A stretch of 64,000 nucleotides of DNA from Alphaproteobacteria bacterium (lineage in GTDB: Bacteria > Pseudomonadota > Alphaproteobacteria > Sphingomonadales > Kordiimonadaceae). The notes below the pieces were generated by a model that worked only from the letters and a program-made list of their open reading frames with translations, had not been told where the DNA came from and ran no database searches. The stretch covers positions 83,940-147,939 of the forward strand of contig JABXIS010000017.1 in NCBI GenBank assembly GCA_013372975.1, written 5' to 3'. Positions within the stretch are counted from its first letter, which is position 1. Each line of letters starts with the position of its first letter. Shown one piece after another: positions 1-8,771 of this stretch. Both the position numbers and the translations under genes were made by a program.

Positions 1-673
1 GAGCCAGTTTCTCAGGCGCGATATTCAGCCGCGCCGCAACATTCTGCATCTCCAGATCAAAGGCATCTTCATCAAAGCCCGTAGCAGTCAACAATCCGTA
101 GGAAGCTTCATCCAGCTTGCCAACCTTGCCGCCCACAGCGTGTCGCTGAAGGTTAGCTTCAAATTCGGTTCGGGCAGAGGCTTTTTCTTCATCCGTGAGG
201 CCGGCATCACTGTTGTCTTTTAGGGCATCCATGCTGACCATGGTGAGGTCAAGGTCCCCTTCGAACGGCGATGCCAGCAAGTCCTCTACAAAGTTGAAGA
301 AGCTATACATGTCGGCAGGCGCTTCGGCCTTTGCGCCATCGCTGGCCTGAGGCTGCTCTCCGCGTCCGGGTTTGAAAAACTCAAGCAACCGCTCGCCGCC
401 AGACTTTTCAGTCACCCGCATATCAAAGTTGATGTAGCCACCGGTTTTGAGGCGCAGCGGCACCTGCGGGAACATCACATTCTGGAAAATGGAAACATCA
501 TCGCGGTCCAGCAGGCGTTCCACTCTGTCGTGTGCATCGGCCGGAAAAAGAAAGCTGAGAGGCTGTCGGAACAGGTCTACATCGCGCCAGCGCATGATCG
601 TTTTGAACCGATCATCGGCCTTGTCGATGAAACTTTTTTTAACCAGGAATAGGCTGAATTCTGGCTCGCTCAC
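1..673 (-). CDS. Partial PAS-like signalling protein, possibly with a degenerate GGDEF-like region
   Basis: This gene runs off the left edge; about 224 N-terminal residues are visible. I read the start as GTG at 673, preceded by GAGGGA a few bases upstream; translation from there (MSEPEFSLFLVKK...) stays open to the window edge. Residues about 15-100 look like a PAS fold: a helix with DDRFKTIMRWRDVDLF, then FLFPADAHDRVERLL, then VPLRLKTGGYINFDMRV. After a linker rich in Ala, Glu and Pro comes a region with VGKLDEASYGLL, which has the spacing of a GGDEF strand-loop-strand (RLGGDEFaiL type) without the catalytic residues. That would fit a PAS-(degenerate GGDEF)-EAL protein of cyclic-di-GMP signalling whose rest lies outside the window. 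The PAS call is a fold impression and the GGDEF reading is inference. Confidence 0.6.
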   Translation of the reverse strand, partial: MSEPEFSLFLVKKSFIDKADDRFKTIMRWRDVDLFRQPLSFLFPADAHDRVERLLDRDDVSIFQNVMFPQVPLRLKTGGYINFDMRVTEKSGGERLLEFFKPGRGEQPQASDGAKAEAPADMYSFFNFVEDLLASPFEGDLDLTMVSMDALKDNSDAGLTDEEKASARTEFEANLQRHAVGGKVGKLDEASYGLLTATGFDEDAFDLEMQNVAARLNIAPEKLA

Positions 674-776
674 CTGTCCCTCGCCTGCATTTTGGGTTAC
701 TGACCGTTTCTCTTAAGAACAGTCATATCACACTGAATTTAAGGCCCTGTAAAATTTTCCTTCAAATTTGAGGGAA

Positions 777-802
777 TTCACCCGAACCCTCGTCCGGGCG
801 AA
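777..802 (-). terminator. Possible weak hairpin terminator after the amidohydrolase
   Basis: TTCACCCG (777-784) and CGGGCGAA (795-802) can pair, with one G-U, around a 10-base loop. It lies just past the stop of the minus-strand amidohydrolase at 816. The following U-tract on the minus strand is poor, so termination is uncertain. Confidence 0.3.
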
Positions 803-815
803 ACTTTATTTGGCA

Positions 816-2237
816 CTATTCCGTTTTGGCGAGATCAGCACGGATTTTTTCCGCTACTGCTTCAACACGTGCCCGAAGCGCGTCCTCATCGATGGTTAGC
901 ATCTTGCCATCACGCATCAGTACCTTGCCTTCCACTACCGTTGTCACCACATCATGCGAGCCCGCGGCATACACAAGATGGGACATCACATCATAAAGCG
1001 GCGCAAGGCGCAGGCTATCAAGCGATACCTGTATCATATCGGCTTTCATCCCCGGCTTGAGTGCGCCCGTTACATCCCCGAGGCCCACAGCTTCTGCACC
1101 ACCCGATGTGGCCATCTTCAGTGCGGCAGACGCTGGCACAACAGTTGGGTCGTTTTGTTTGCCCTTGTTGAGAAGGGCTGCAAGCCGCATCTCTTCCCAC
1201 ATATCCAGATCATTGTTGGAGGCTGCCCCATCAGTGCCCAACCCTACCTTCACGCCGGCTTCCAGCATCTGCGGAATGGGCGCAATACCTGCTGCAGTCT
1301 TGAGGTTGGATGTTGGGTTATGAATGGCACCCACAGGCGCGCCCGCAAGTGCTTTCATATCGCTGTCTGTTGGCCAAACCACGTGTGCGGCCACGGTGGT
1401 TACGTCCAAAAGCCCGGTCTCGGCCATCAATTCGATTGATGTCATACCCTGCTCGGCAGCGATCTTTTTCACTTCGGCCTGATCCTCGGCAATATGGATC
1501 GAGATGGGTGCGCCCAGCTCCTTGGCCTTGGCTGCTACCTGCGAGAGATGCTCTTTTGACACTGTATAAGGTGCGTGCGGTGCCAGGCCCGGCGTGATGC
1601 GTGGATGTTTGCCCTGCCAGTCTTCCACAAATTTTACGCCTGCGGCATAACTGTCTTCCCAGCCCTTGAACCCAGGGCTCGGGAAATCAATCATCGGCGC
1701 GGTGATCACAGCCCTGAGGCCACATTTGTCCACGACACCTGCGATCACGTCGGGATAGAAATACATATCCACAAAACTGGTGGTGCCGCCCCTGATCATT
1801 TCCCAACAAGCGAGCTCAGAGCCTACGGCGATAAAATCAGGGTCCACATACCGACCTTCCATGGGGAAGATATATTTGGTCAGCCACGTCATCAGGTCCA
1901 GATCATCCGCCATGCCGCGAAATAGCACCATGGCAGAGTGGGTATGCCCGTTCACCATACCCGGCATCAGGACCCGGTTTTCACCTGCAAGGATATCGTC
2001 TGCGCTATAGGTTGCAGTAATTTCAGCTGCAGTTCCAACCGCGACGATGGCACCATCTTTCACTGCTACAGCGCCAAATTCCACAACACCGCGCGCATCA
2101 TCCATTGTCACCACATACCGGCCATGGGCAATCATATCCACATGGGTTTTATCCTCGGCACCAGCCATAATCACCTGTCCTTCAATCATTATCAGAGCAG
2201 CCATCATTGCTGCCGCCCTTTTCATTTTTTTAAACAT
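816..2237 (-). CDS. Exported amidohydrolase, MtaD/SAH-deaminase-like
   Basis: A metal-dependent hydrolase of the amidohydrolase superfamily, close to the 5'-methylthioadenosine/S-adenosylhomocysteine deaminase and chlorohydrolase branch; 473 residues from the start chosen. Metal-binding signatures are visible: HTH at residues 98-100 in NGHTHSAMVLFRGMADDL, then HIAEDQAEV, HVVW and the catalytic Asp in GTDGAASNND. I chose ATG 2237 over the upstream start at 2309 because it opens with a signal-peptide-like segment (MFKKMKRAAAMMAALIM) and has AGGA upstream. Cytosolic MTA/SAH deaminases lack an export signal, so the real substrate may be an exogenous amine or purine derivative. It lies 79 nt downstream of the AraC-type regulator on the same strand and may be co-transcribed with it. 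Family is clear; substrate is not. Confidence 0.85.
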   Translation of the reverse strand: MFKKMKRAAAMMAALIMIEGQVIMAGAEDKTHVDMIAHGRYVVTMDDARGVVEFGAVAVKDGAIVAVGTAAEITATYSADDILAGENRVLMPGMVNGHTHSAMVLFRGMADDLDLMTWLTKYIFPMEGRYVDPDFIAVGSELACWEMIRGGTTSFVDMYFYPDVIAGVVDKCGLRAVITAPMIDFPSPGFKGWEDSYAAGVKFVEDWQGKHPRITPGLAPHAPYTVSKEHLSQVAAKAKELGAPISIHIAEDQAEVKKIAAEQGMTSIELMAETGLLDVTTVAAHVVWPTDSDMKALAGAPVGAIHNPTSNLKTAAGIAPIPQMLEAGVKVGLGTDGAASNNDLDMWEEMRLAALLNKGKQNDPTVVPASAALKMATSGGAEAVGLGDVTGALKPGMKADMIQVSLDSLRLAPLYDVMSHLVYAAGSHDVVTTVVEGKVLMRDGKMLTIDEDALRARVEAVAEKIRADLAKTE

Positions 2238-2316
2238 GCTCAAAAATCCTGCCCAATACGTTTTCTTGTTTCTTAAGTCCAACCTATCCCATGTGGCGAG
2301 GGGAGCCAATCGGCTT

Positions 2317-3318
2317 TCAAGATTTGTGCCCCTGCCTGCGCCACTGCGCTGGTGTCTGCCCTGTCCACTTTCTGAAGGCGCGAATGAACGCGGCAGGTTC
2401 AGAATAGCCTAGCCGGATCGCCACCTCCGATACCGCCAGCCCCTGCCCCAGATATCTCTCAGCCACCTTACACCGCGCGGTGGCGGCAATATCCCTGAAG
2501 CTTTGCCCACCCTCGGCAAGCGCCCGCTGCAAGCTTCGTTCCGATTGGCCAAGCAGGCGGGAAATGCCCTTCACTGTGGGGCTGTTACCCTTTTCGAACG
2601 ATGCTTCCAACAGGCCGGAGACACGCGCAACCATCCCTTCTTCCTTTGGGATTTCAGCCTCGACATGCTGACGCAGCATGTCATTAAGCGCAGGATTCGC
2701 ATCTGTCATGGGTCGCGCGAGCGCCTCAAGGCTCCAGGTCATTTCGTGCCGGCGTGCGCCAAAATGAACCGGCGCACAGAAGGCCTGCTCGAAGGTGTCT
2801 GCCGCGTCAGGTTTCGGGCGCATTAAGCAGACAGACAAAGGGGTGATACCGGGCGCCGCCCAACGGGCAAACCGCACCATCGGCAAAAGAATGGCTTCAG
2901 CCCGCAAAAATCCGGCACGCCAGTCTGGTCGCAAGGGTTGATAATGGATACGGCAGATATCGGCGTCCGTTTCCATATGCAGGCGTCCTGCGGCGCCAAC
3001 ATAAAAGGTAAAATCACACGCTGCCCTCAGGGCATCCCCCACTGTTGGGCTGGTGACCAGCAGATGCCCAAGGGACGCATAACTGCTGTAGCGCACCCTG
3101 CTGCCTACTTTCAGCCCCAGCTGATCATCGGCCATGCCTTCTGCAGCCACCCAAAGGGCTTCGGCATCGCGCTCGCTGACCCGTTCCCCCTTGAAGGACG
3201 CAACGCCGGCAACAGAAAAAAGTTCTTTTTCTTCAATACCATAATCATCCGTCACGGCATCGACGAGCGTGGCCAGATAGCGGGTGAGAACTGTGTCCTG
3301 TGCGGTTTCCTGCGGCAT
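2317..3318 (-). CDS. AraC-family transcriptional regulator (333 aa)
   Basis: A one-component regulator. The N-terminal two thirds resemble the arabinose-binding-like sensor domain found in OruR/ArgR-type AraC proteins (SRVRYSSYASLGHLLVTSPT near residues 75-95). The C-terminal 100 residues carry the double helix-turn-helix: VKGISRLLGQSERSLQRAL, then AVSEVAIRLGYSEPAAFIRAF and the family ending WTGQTPAQWR. It is divergent from the symporter/D-aminoacylase operon across a 113-bp gap and precedes the exported amidohydrolase on its own strand, so either could be its target; that is inference from position. No operator repeat was obvious in the divergent gap. Confidence 0.9.
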   Translation of the reverse strand: MPQETAQDTVLTRYLATLVDAVTDDYGIEEKELFSVAGVASFKGERVSERDAEALWVAAEGMADDQLGLKVGSRVRYSSYASLGHLLVTSPTVGDALRAACDFTFYVGAAGRLHMETDADICRIHYQPLRPDWRAGFLRAEAILLPMVRFARWAAPGITPLSVCLMRPKPDAADTFEQAFCAPVHFGARRHEMTWSLEALARPMTDANPALNDMLRQHVEAEIPKEEGMVARVSGLLEASFEKGNSPTVKGISRLLGQSERSLQRALAEGGQSFRDIAATARCKVAERYLGQGLAVSEVAIRLGYSEPAAFIRAFRKWTGQTPAQWRRQGHKS

Positions 3319-3431
3319 ATACTTTGGCGTAAAATGTCAATTTTTAGACGCCGACTGTCATTCACGCTTGCGCTTTGGTCAAGTAAATTCACAGTGTTCT
3401 TTGGGGAAGAAAGAACGGGAGAGAGGGGAAA

Positions 3432-4379
3432 ATGGATACCAGCGCCATCAATGACGCCGTAATCACGCTTGAGCCGGGCACGCAGCTTGCGCTCGCCATA
3501 TCCCTCGCCTTCACCATGTTCACGGTGGCTCTTGGCTTGAAAACAGATGACTTTTCCTTCCTCAAAAGCCACAAACGCAGCGTGGCCTATGGCCTTGCAG
3601 CGCAAATCATCGGATTGCCCCTTATCACCCTTGCGCTACTATGGGCCTTCAACCCTATGGCAGGCATAGCGCTTGGCATGCTGATTGTGGCCTGTTGCCC
3701 CGGTGGCAATGTATCAAACCTGTTCACCCGTCTCAGCCGTGGTGATGTGGCCTACAGCGTGTCGCTCACCACATGCTCGAGCGTTTTTTCGGCGGCGGTT
3801 TTGCCCGTTATGATATTGTTCTGGACCAGCCTGTATGCGCCCACGCGCAACCTTGTTGAGGCCATTCACCTGGACCGCACGGCTTTCGCGCTGAACACCA
3901 GCCTGACCCTTCTGCTGCCACTTGTCGCCGGCATTGGCCTGTCTCACAAATGGCCAAGCCTTGCACACCGGCTGCAGAAACTGTTCCTGCCGCTCGCGGT
4001 TTTGATCATTGCCGTGATTATAGTGCTGGGACTTTGGAGCAACATGGGCCTTCTCCAGGATTTTGGCAGCCAGATCATGCCCTTTGTTGTTTTGCACAAT
4101 GCCTCGGCCTTTGCGCTCGGCGCGATCATCGGCCTTCTCGGACTACGAACAAAAGCCTCCAAACGCGCCCTTGTTTTCGAAATCGGCATACAGAATTCGG
4201 GCCTCGGCCTCTTGATCATGCTTAGCCAGTTTGGCGGCCTTGGTTCCGGCGCCATGATCATCGCCACCTGGGGCATCTGGCACTTCGTTGGCGGTTTCGC
4301 CGTGACCGGGCTTTACCGGTTGGCGGATCGTTTCATTCAATCCCCTTCCAAATTGCAGGAGGACCCTTATGGCCTATGA
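3432..4379 (+). CDS. Bile acid:sodium symporter (BASS) family transporter
   Basis: An integral membrane secondary transporter of 315 residues, the usual BASS size, with roughly nine hydrophobic segments. Family hallmarks are the early TM MFTVALGLKTDDF and the conserved CCPGGNVSNLFTRLSRGD stretch near residues 92-110, which in BASS proteins holds residues of the crossover and sodium site. Bacterial BASS members import organic anions such as pantoate or 2-oxo acids. A strong purine-rich ribosome site (AGAGGGGAAA) precedes ATG 3432. The last codons overlap the start of the D-aminoacylase-like gene by 11 nt, so the two are translationally coupled and the likely substrate is an N-acyl amino acid or a related acid. 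That substrate is inference. Confidence 0.88.
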   Translation: MDTSAINDAVITLEPGTQLALAISLAFTMFTVALGLKTDDFSFLKSHKRSVAYGLAAQIIGLPLITLALLWAFNPMAGIALGMLIVACCPGGNVSNLFTRLSRGDVAYSVSLTTCSSVFSAAVLPVMILFWTSLYAPTRNLVEAIHLDRTAFALNTSLTLLLPLVAGIGLSHKWPSLAHRLQKLFLPLAVLIIAVIIVLGLWSNMGLLQDFGSQIMPFVVLHNASAFALGAIIGLLGLRTKASKRALVFEIGIQNSGLGLLIMLSQFGGLGSGAMIIATWGIWHFVGGFAVTGLYRLADRFIQSPSKLQEDPYGL

Positions 4380-6138
4380 CCTTATCATTCGTGGCGGCAC
4401 CCTCTATGACGGCACGGGCGGCGAACCTCAGAAAGCCGATGTGGCCGTATCGGATGGCATCATTGTGGCTATCGGCACCGATCTGGGCGATGCCACGCGC
4501 GAGATTGACGCCACTGGCGCTATCGTGACCCCGGGTTTTCTGGATTTGCACACCCACTATGACGGCCAGGTCTCATGGGACGCCGACCTTCAACCCAGTG
4601 TGAACCACGGCGTAACAACAGCCGTAATGGGCAGTTGTGGCGTGGGGTTTGCGCCGGTTCTGGAACAGGATCGCGACCGCCTTGTGCGCCTGATGGAAGG
4701 TGTGGAAGACATCCCGGGCACCGCCCTCACCGAGGGGCTGACGTGGCAGTGGGAAAGCTTCGCTGACTATATGACCGCCATTGATTTCCCGCACACCATA
4801 GATTTTGCCGCCCAGATTGTGCACGACCCCTTGCGGGTTTATGTGATGGGCGACCGGGCGGTCTCAGACGAGCCTGCTACAGACGATGACATCGCCAGGA
4901 TGCGGGACCTGACACGCGCCGCCCTGGAAGCTGGTGCCGTCGGTTTTTCGACCGGCCGTTCTGATGTGCACCGAACCGCCGATGGGGACTGGACTCCGGC
5001 CTCGGAAGCGACACGCGAGGAGCTTGTTGGCATTGCAGAAGCCTTCAAAGGTCTGGACCACGGCGTTTTGCAGGCAGTGAATGATTTTGACCTCGAGCGC
5101 GGTGATCCAGCGGCATTTGACCGCGAGTTTGATCTTCTTGAAGCCTTTGCAGATGCTTCTGGAGGGCGGCCCTTCTCCCTATCCCTGATGCAGCGAGATT
5201 TTGCGCCAAAACAGTGGAAAAACATCATGGCGCGCGCTGAAAGTGCGAAGGAAAAGGGCATCAATATGCGCCTTCAAACTGCACCGCGCGGCATCGGTGT
5301 TATCCTGGGGCTGCAGTGCACCTTCCATCCCTTCATCGGTTTCCCGAGCTATAAAGCCATCAGCCATCTGTCGCTTGAAGAGCGGGTAGCGGCCATGCGA
5401 GATCCGGCCTTCAAGGAAAGACTGCTTGGCGAAACGTCGGAGAAGGTGGCGGGAGACGGCACCGCAATTCCGCCATTGGCTGATATCCTGTTGCAGCAGA
5501 TTGACTTCATTAGCTGCAAGATGTTCAAACTGGGCGAAAATCCGGACTATGAGCAAAACGTCGATCAATCCGTTTACAAGATGGCGCAGGCCGAAGGCAA
5601 AAGCCCGCTCAGCAAAATCTACGACATACTTCTGGAGAAAGAGGGGCAGGAATTCCTCTATTTCCCTATCTATAACTATACCGATCTGAACTATTCGGCA
5701 GTGCATGAGATGATGACTCACCCGCAGGCAATCATGGGCCTGTCTGACGGTGGCGCCCATGTGGGCACGGTATGTGACGCCAGCTTCCCCACGTACCTTC
5801 TGTGCCACTGGACGCGGGACCGCACCCAGGGCCCGAAAATTGGCCTCAGCCGTGCCGTGCAAATGCTGACATCCGAAATCGCCGATTATGTAGGCTTCAA
5901 GGATCGCGGTCGCCTGCTGGTGGGCATGAAAGCCAACATCAATGTGATTGATCATAAAAACTTGCGGCTTCACCCGCCCCATATGGTGAAAGACCTTCCA
6001 GCTGGCGGGCAACGCCTTTTGCAGGACGCTTCAGGATATATCGCCACAATCGTTGGCGGTGTGCCGGTGCTGGAACATGACAAGCTCACGGGCGCTTTAC
6101 CCGGACGGCTGGTGCGACTGGGGCAGAAGGCGGCGTAG
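4369..6138 (+). CDS. D-aminoacylase / N-acyl-D-amino-acid deacylase family amidohydrolase
   Basis: 589 residues of the amidohydrolase-3/D-aminoacylase type, which releases free amino acids from N-acyl-D-amino acids or hydrolyses related amides. The N-terminus [20 protein letters not shown] is typical. Metal ligands appear as HTH at residues 61-63 ([15 protein letters not shown]), the family motif [11 protein letters not shown] follows, and the C-terminal catalytic Asp lies in [13 protein letters not shown]. No signal peptide is seen, so it acts in the cytosol. AGGAGG sits 6 nt upstream of the start, inside the end of the BASS gene (11-nt overlap). The next gene, a TauE/SafE exporter, starts 2 nt after its stop. 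The three genes form one operon: import, hydrolysis, and export of a product or anion. Confidence 0.88.
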   Translation: MAYDLIIRGGTLYDGTGGEPQKADVAVSDGIIVAIGTDLGDATREIDATGAIVTPGFLDLHTHYDGQVSWDADLQPSVNHGVTTAVMGSCGVGFAPVLEQDRDRLVRLMEGVEDIPGTALTEGLTWQWESFADYMTAIDFPHTIDFAAQIVHDPLRVYVMGDRAVSDEPATDDDIARMRDLTRAALEAGAVGFSTGRSDVHRTADGDWTPASEATREELVGIAEAFKGLDHGVLQAVNDFDLERGDPAAFDREFDLLEAFADASGGRPFSLSLMQRDFAPKQWKNIMARAESAKEKGINMRLQTAPRGIGVILGLQCTFHPFIGFPSYKAISHLSLEERVAAMRDPAFKERLLGETSEKVAGDGTAIPPLADILLQQIDFISCKMFKLGENPDYEQNVDQSVYKMAQAEGKSPLSKIYDILLEKEGQEFLYFPIYNYTDLNYSAVHEMMTHPQAIMGLSDGGAHVGTVCDASFPTYLLCHWTRDRTQGPKIGLSRAVQMLTSEIADYVGFKDRGRLLVGMKANINVIDHKNLRLHPPHMVKDLPAGGQRLLQDASGYIATIVGGVPVLEHDKLTGALPGRLVRLGQKAA

Positions 6139-6140
6139 CC

Positions 6141-6893
6141 ATGCCAGATATTTTGGCAGATATCGGCCTCCTCACCCTTTTGGGGATGGCGCTGACGATC
6201 ATGCTGGCGGCCATATTGCGTGCCTTCACCGGCTTCGGCTTTGCTCTGGCCGCCTTGCCGGTACTCAGCCTCACACTTGCGCCCACCACTGCTGCCAGTG
6301 TGATCGTCCTTCTGACGCTTGCAGTCTCGCTGCAAACCCTGCCAACCTATCGGAAAGATATCCCTAAAAAGGATATGATGGGAATGGTGGTCACCTCCGC
6401 AATTGGTACGCTCCTGGGCACCTATCTTTTGTTACTGTTCAGCCCCAATGTGTTCCGCTTGCTGATTGGCGGAACGGTGATGGCAGCTTGCCTCCTTTTA
6501 GCCCGATACAAGCCCGCGCCCCACCGCGCCGGCGGTACGTTCGGGCTTGGATCTGGGCTACTATCCGGCTTGTTAAACGGCGCCCTTGCCATCCCCGGCC
6601 CGCCGGTGATTATCTATTCCATGGCTGTCTATGAAAAAGCACGCAATGCCCGCGCATTCCTTATGGGCTTTTTTCTTTTTTCGGCAGCGTTCGCCGCCAT
6701 CAGCTATTCACTGGAAGGCATAATAGGCATCAAGGAACTCACCCTTTTTGCGGTTTGCTATCCAGCTATGCTGGCCGGGAACCGTACTGGCGACTGGCTA
6801 TTTGAAAAATATGGCGATGCAAGCCATCGCCGCATCGCCATCTGGGCTTTGTTTGCCATCGGCCTCAGCGTTGCTGCGGCTGCAGTATTCTAA
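6141..6893 (+). CDS. TauE/SafE-family membrane permease
   Basis: 250 residues with about eight hydrophobic helices in two similar halves, the typical sulfite-exporter (TauE/SafE, DUF81) layout. The first half has FTGFGFALAALPVLSL, where the family carries its conserved GxGxxxxP-like turn, and the second half GLGSGLLSGLLNGALAIPGPP. Family members export sulfite, sulfoacetate or other organic anions. It starts 2 nt after the D-aminoacylase stop and ends the operon; the next gene (serine hydrolase) is convergent with a 22-nt gap and no obvious terminator. Export of an acid released by the deacylase is a reasonable guess but unproven. Confidence 0.85.
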   Translation: MPDILADIGLLTLLGMALTIMLAAILRAFTGFGFALAALPVLSLTLAPTTAASVIVLLTLAVSLQTLPTYRKDIPKKDMMGMVVTSAIGTLLGTYLLLLFSPNVFRLLIGGTVMAACLLLARYKPAPHRAGGTFGLGSGLLSGLLNGALAIPGPPVIIYSMAVYEKARNARAFLMGFFLFSAAFAAISYSLEGIIGIKELTLFAVCYPAMLAGNRTGDWLFEKYGDASHRRIAIWALFAIGLSVAAAAVF

Positions 6894-6915
6894 CAAACCG
6901 GAGCTTGCCCATACT

Positions 6916-8628
6916 CTAGTCTCCTTGAAGGGATGCCATGCCCGACTGGAAGGCTTCATCCTCAGGGAAATAGTGCGCACCAATGCGGTAGAATGTCAGA
7001 GCCTCGTCGTTCCGTCCGCCGTCAACCGCAGCCCTGGCCAACCGCTTGAACGCCCGTACGCCCAGAAGCGCACTGTTGGGATCGCCTTCCTGCCAGGCTC
7101 TGTAGGCTTTGAGCCCAGCCTCAAACCCCTTCGAGCGCGCCACCTCATGGGGCGGGATATCGCCTTCCGCCATTTTCTCAAGCGCAATGCCTGCCCCCAC
7201 CACATCCGGATGATAAAAGGCCAGATACTCTTTGCCACCTTTCCGGTAGGCGCCAAAAGCTTTGCCTCTGAACCCGCTCACCCGAAAAGTGCCGCCCCCC
7301 ATATGAACGAGGGCTCTGGCTGCCTGTGCCCCCAGCGAATTATCAATCATCAGGACACCATCGGTTTCAAAGATACGCACCACCGTATTGAAGGGCGAAA
7401 AATAGCCAGTATTGATGTTCCGGTAGTAGCCAACCAGCCTGTCTTTCACCGCGGCACGCGGCCCCGCTTTTTCCGGCAAGTCAGTGCGCCATTGGCGGCT
7501 TTCCATCACATGTTTCATCACCGCATCCATTACCGGCAATCGCACGCGTGGTGTGCCGCTTCCAAACAGGGCAATCGCCCGCCCGTCTTCCATTGTTGCC
7601 ACCACAAGTCCGCCGATGCCTGAGTTGAAACCGCTGTGGGAGAACCAGTCCAGATTGCCGAACTTCTCAAAACGCATCCAGCCAAGCCCCCAGCCGCCCG
7701 CTTTCAGAAGCGTTTGTACACGCGTGACCTCTCTTGCCACTGCGCGTGAAATCACGCGTCCCCCGCCATCCGCGAGCGCCTTCTGGATATCAATCACCAG
7801 CTTTGCCATATCGGTGGGTGTGGTCCAAAGGCCCGATGCCGCCGTTTGCGGATAGATGGGGACGCCGCCCGCGCCAACCAACGACAGGTCATCATTATGT
7901 GCACTGGAAACATTCTGCAGAAACCGGGGATGGCCATTTTGATGCATGGTGCTGTCTGCCATACCGAGCGGCTCGAAAATCAACTCCGCAGCCAGATCAG
8001 CCAGTGATTTCCCGGTTACATCCTCGATCGCCACCTGCGCAATCACGAACCCACCGCCACTGTATTTGAAGCGGCTGCCCGGCTGCCACATCACCTCGAT
8101 CGGCTTTTTATATCGCTCAAGCTTCTCGCCGTTCAGGCTTTCGACAAGGGTGGGAATATCATCACCGGGAAAAAAGTCTGCAAACCCGCTTTGGCTGGTT
8201 CCTGCCGTGTGGGTCAGAAGATGCCGCAGGGTGATTGGTGTCTCGCGGGTATAGGCAGACTGCGGCAATTGCCACCGTTTCAGATAGCCGCTCACCGGTG
8301 CATCCAGGTCAATCTGTCCCTTCTCGGCCAGCATCGCGGCAATCATACCCGTGATCGCTTTTGAAATGGAGGCTGCAGAAAAGGCGGTATGCCCATCTAC
8401 CCGTGCGGGCTGACCCGCCTGCCGAACACCATAGGCACCGGTTTCAACAATTTGGTAATTGTCCACCACGGCGTAGCTGAAACCCGCCAGATTGTGATCC
8501 GCCATCATGGTTTCTACATCCAGTGTAGGCGCATCGTCCGCGCATAGGGCGGCCACCGAGACCACTGCCAATGTCAAAGACGCCATCATTTGCCGGGACG
8601 GTCCGGCCAGAAATTTCCATAAACCCAT
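6916..8628 (-). CDS. Exported serine hydrolase of the class-C beta-lactamase family
   Basis: 570 residues from ATG 8628, which has AGGA upstream; a longer frame begins at 8673 but lacks a ribosome site. The N-terminus (SRQMMASLTLAVVSVAALCA) is a signal peptide, so the enzyme is periplasmic or secreted. The catalytic SxxK is SISK at residues 87-90 in FSAASISKAITGM; the second motif is YSG in FKYSGGGFVIAQVA, replacing the usual YxN; the third is HSG in WFSHSGFNSG. The C-terminal 200 residues form a separate all-beta-like extension followed by a helical end with a possible TPR-like repeat. Such proteins are usually esterases or D-amino-acid peptidases rather than resistance enzymes. It is divergent from the LytTR regulator. 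Confidence 0.88.
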   Translation of the reverse strand: MGLWKFLAGPSRQMMASLTLAVVSVAALCADDAPTLDVETMMADHNLAGFSYAVVDNYQIVETGAYGVRQAGQPARVDGHTAFSAASISKAITGMIAAMLAEKGQIDLDAPVSGYLKRWQLPQSAYTRETPITLRHLLTHTAGTSQSGFADFFPGDDIPTLVESLNGEKLERYKKPIEVMWQPGSRFKYSGGGFVIAQVAIEDVTGKSLADLAAELIFEPLGMADSTMHQNGHPRFLQNVSSAHNDDLSLVGAGGVPIYPQTAASGLWTTPTDMAKLVIDIQKALADGGGRVISRAVAREVTRVQTLLKAGGWGLGWMRFEKFGNLDWFSHSGFNSGIGGLVVATMEDGRAIALFGSGTPRVRLPVMDAVMKHVMESRQWRTDLPEKAGPRAAVKDRLVGYYRNINTGYFSPFNTVVRIFETDGVLMIDNSLGAQAARALVHMGGGTFRVSGFRGKAFGAYRKGGKEYLAFYHPDVVGAGIALEKMAEGDIPPHEVARSKGFEAGLKAYRAWQEGDPNSALLGVRAFKRLARAAVDGGRNDEALTFYRIGAHYFPEDEAFQSGMASLQGD

Positions 8629-8771
8629 ACCAAAATCCTGCTGTTCGTTTATCGTTGATTGCAGGTCTGTCATGAGCGGTTATGATAGATATTTCATGAT
8701 CTTATCTGCGAGCGGTCTGTTTCTGCCTGCAAACGGCAAGGGCAGCCACGTACTTTGGGGCACGGCATTTG

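Noticed and set aside
447..716. 89-residue plus-strand ORF near the left edge
   Set aside because: Basic, Ser/Arg-rich, low-quality protein; the minus strand carries a better reading with a GTG start, a ribosome site and PAS-like sequence.
6916..8628. Beta-lactamase resistance gene
   Set aside because: The class-C fold is present but the Y-x-N motif is altered and the long C-terminal extension is typical of esterase/peptidase-type serine hydrolases.
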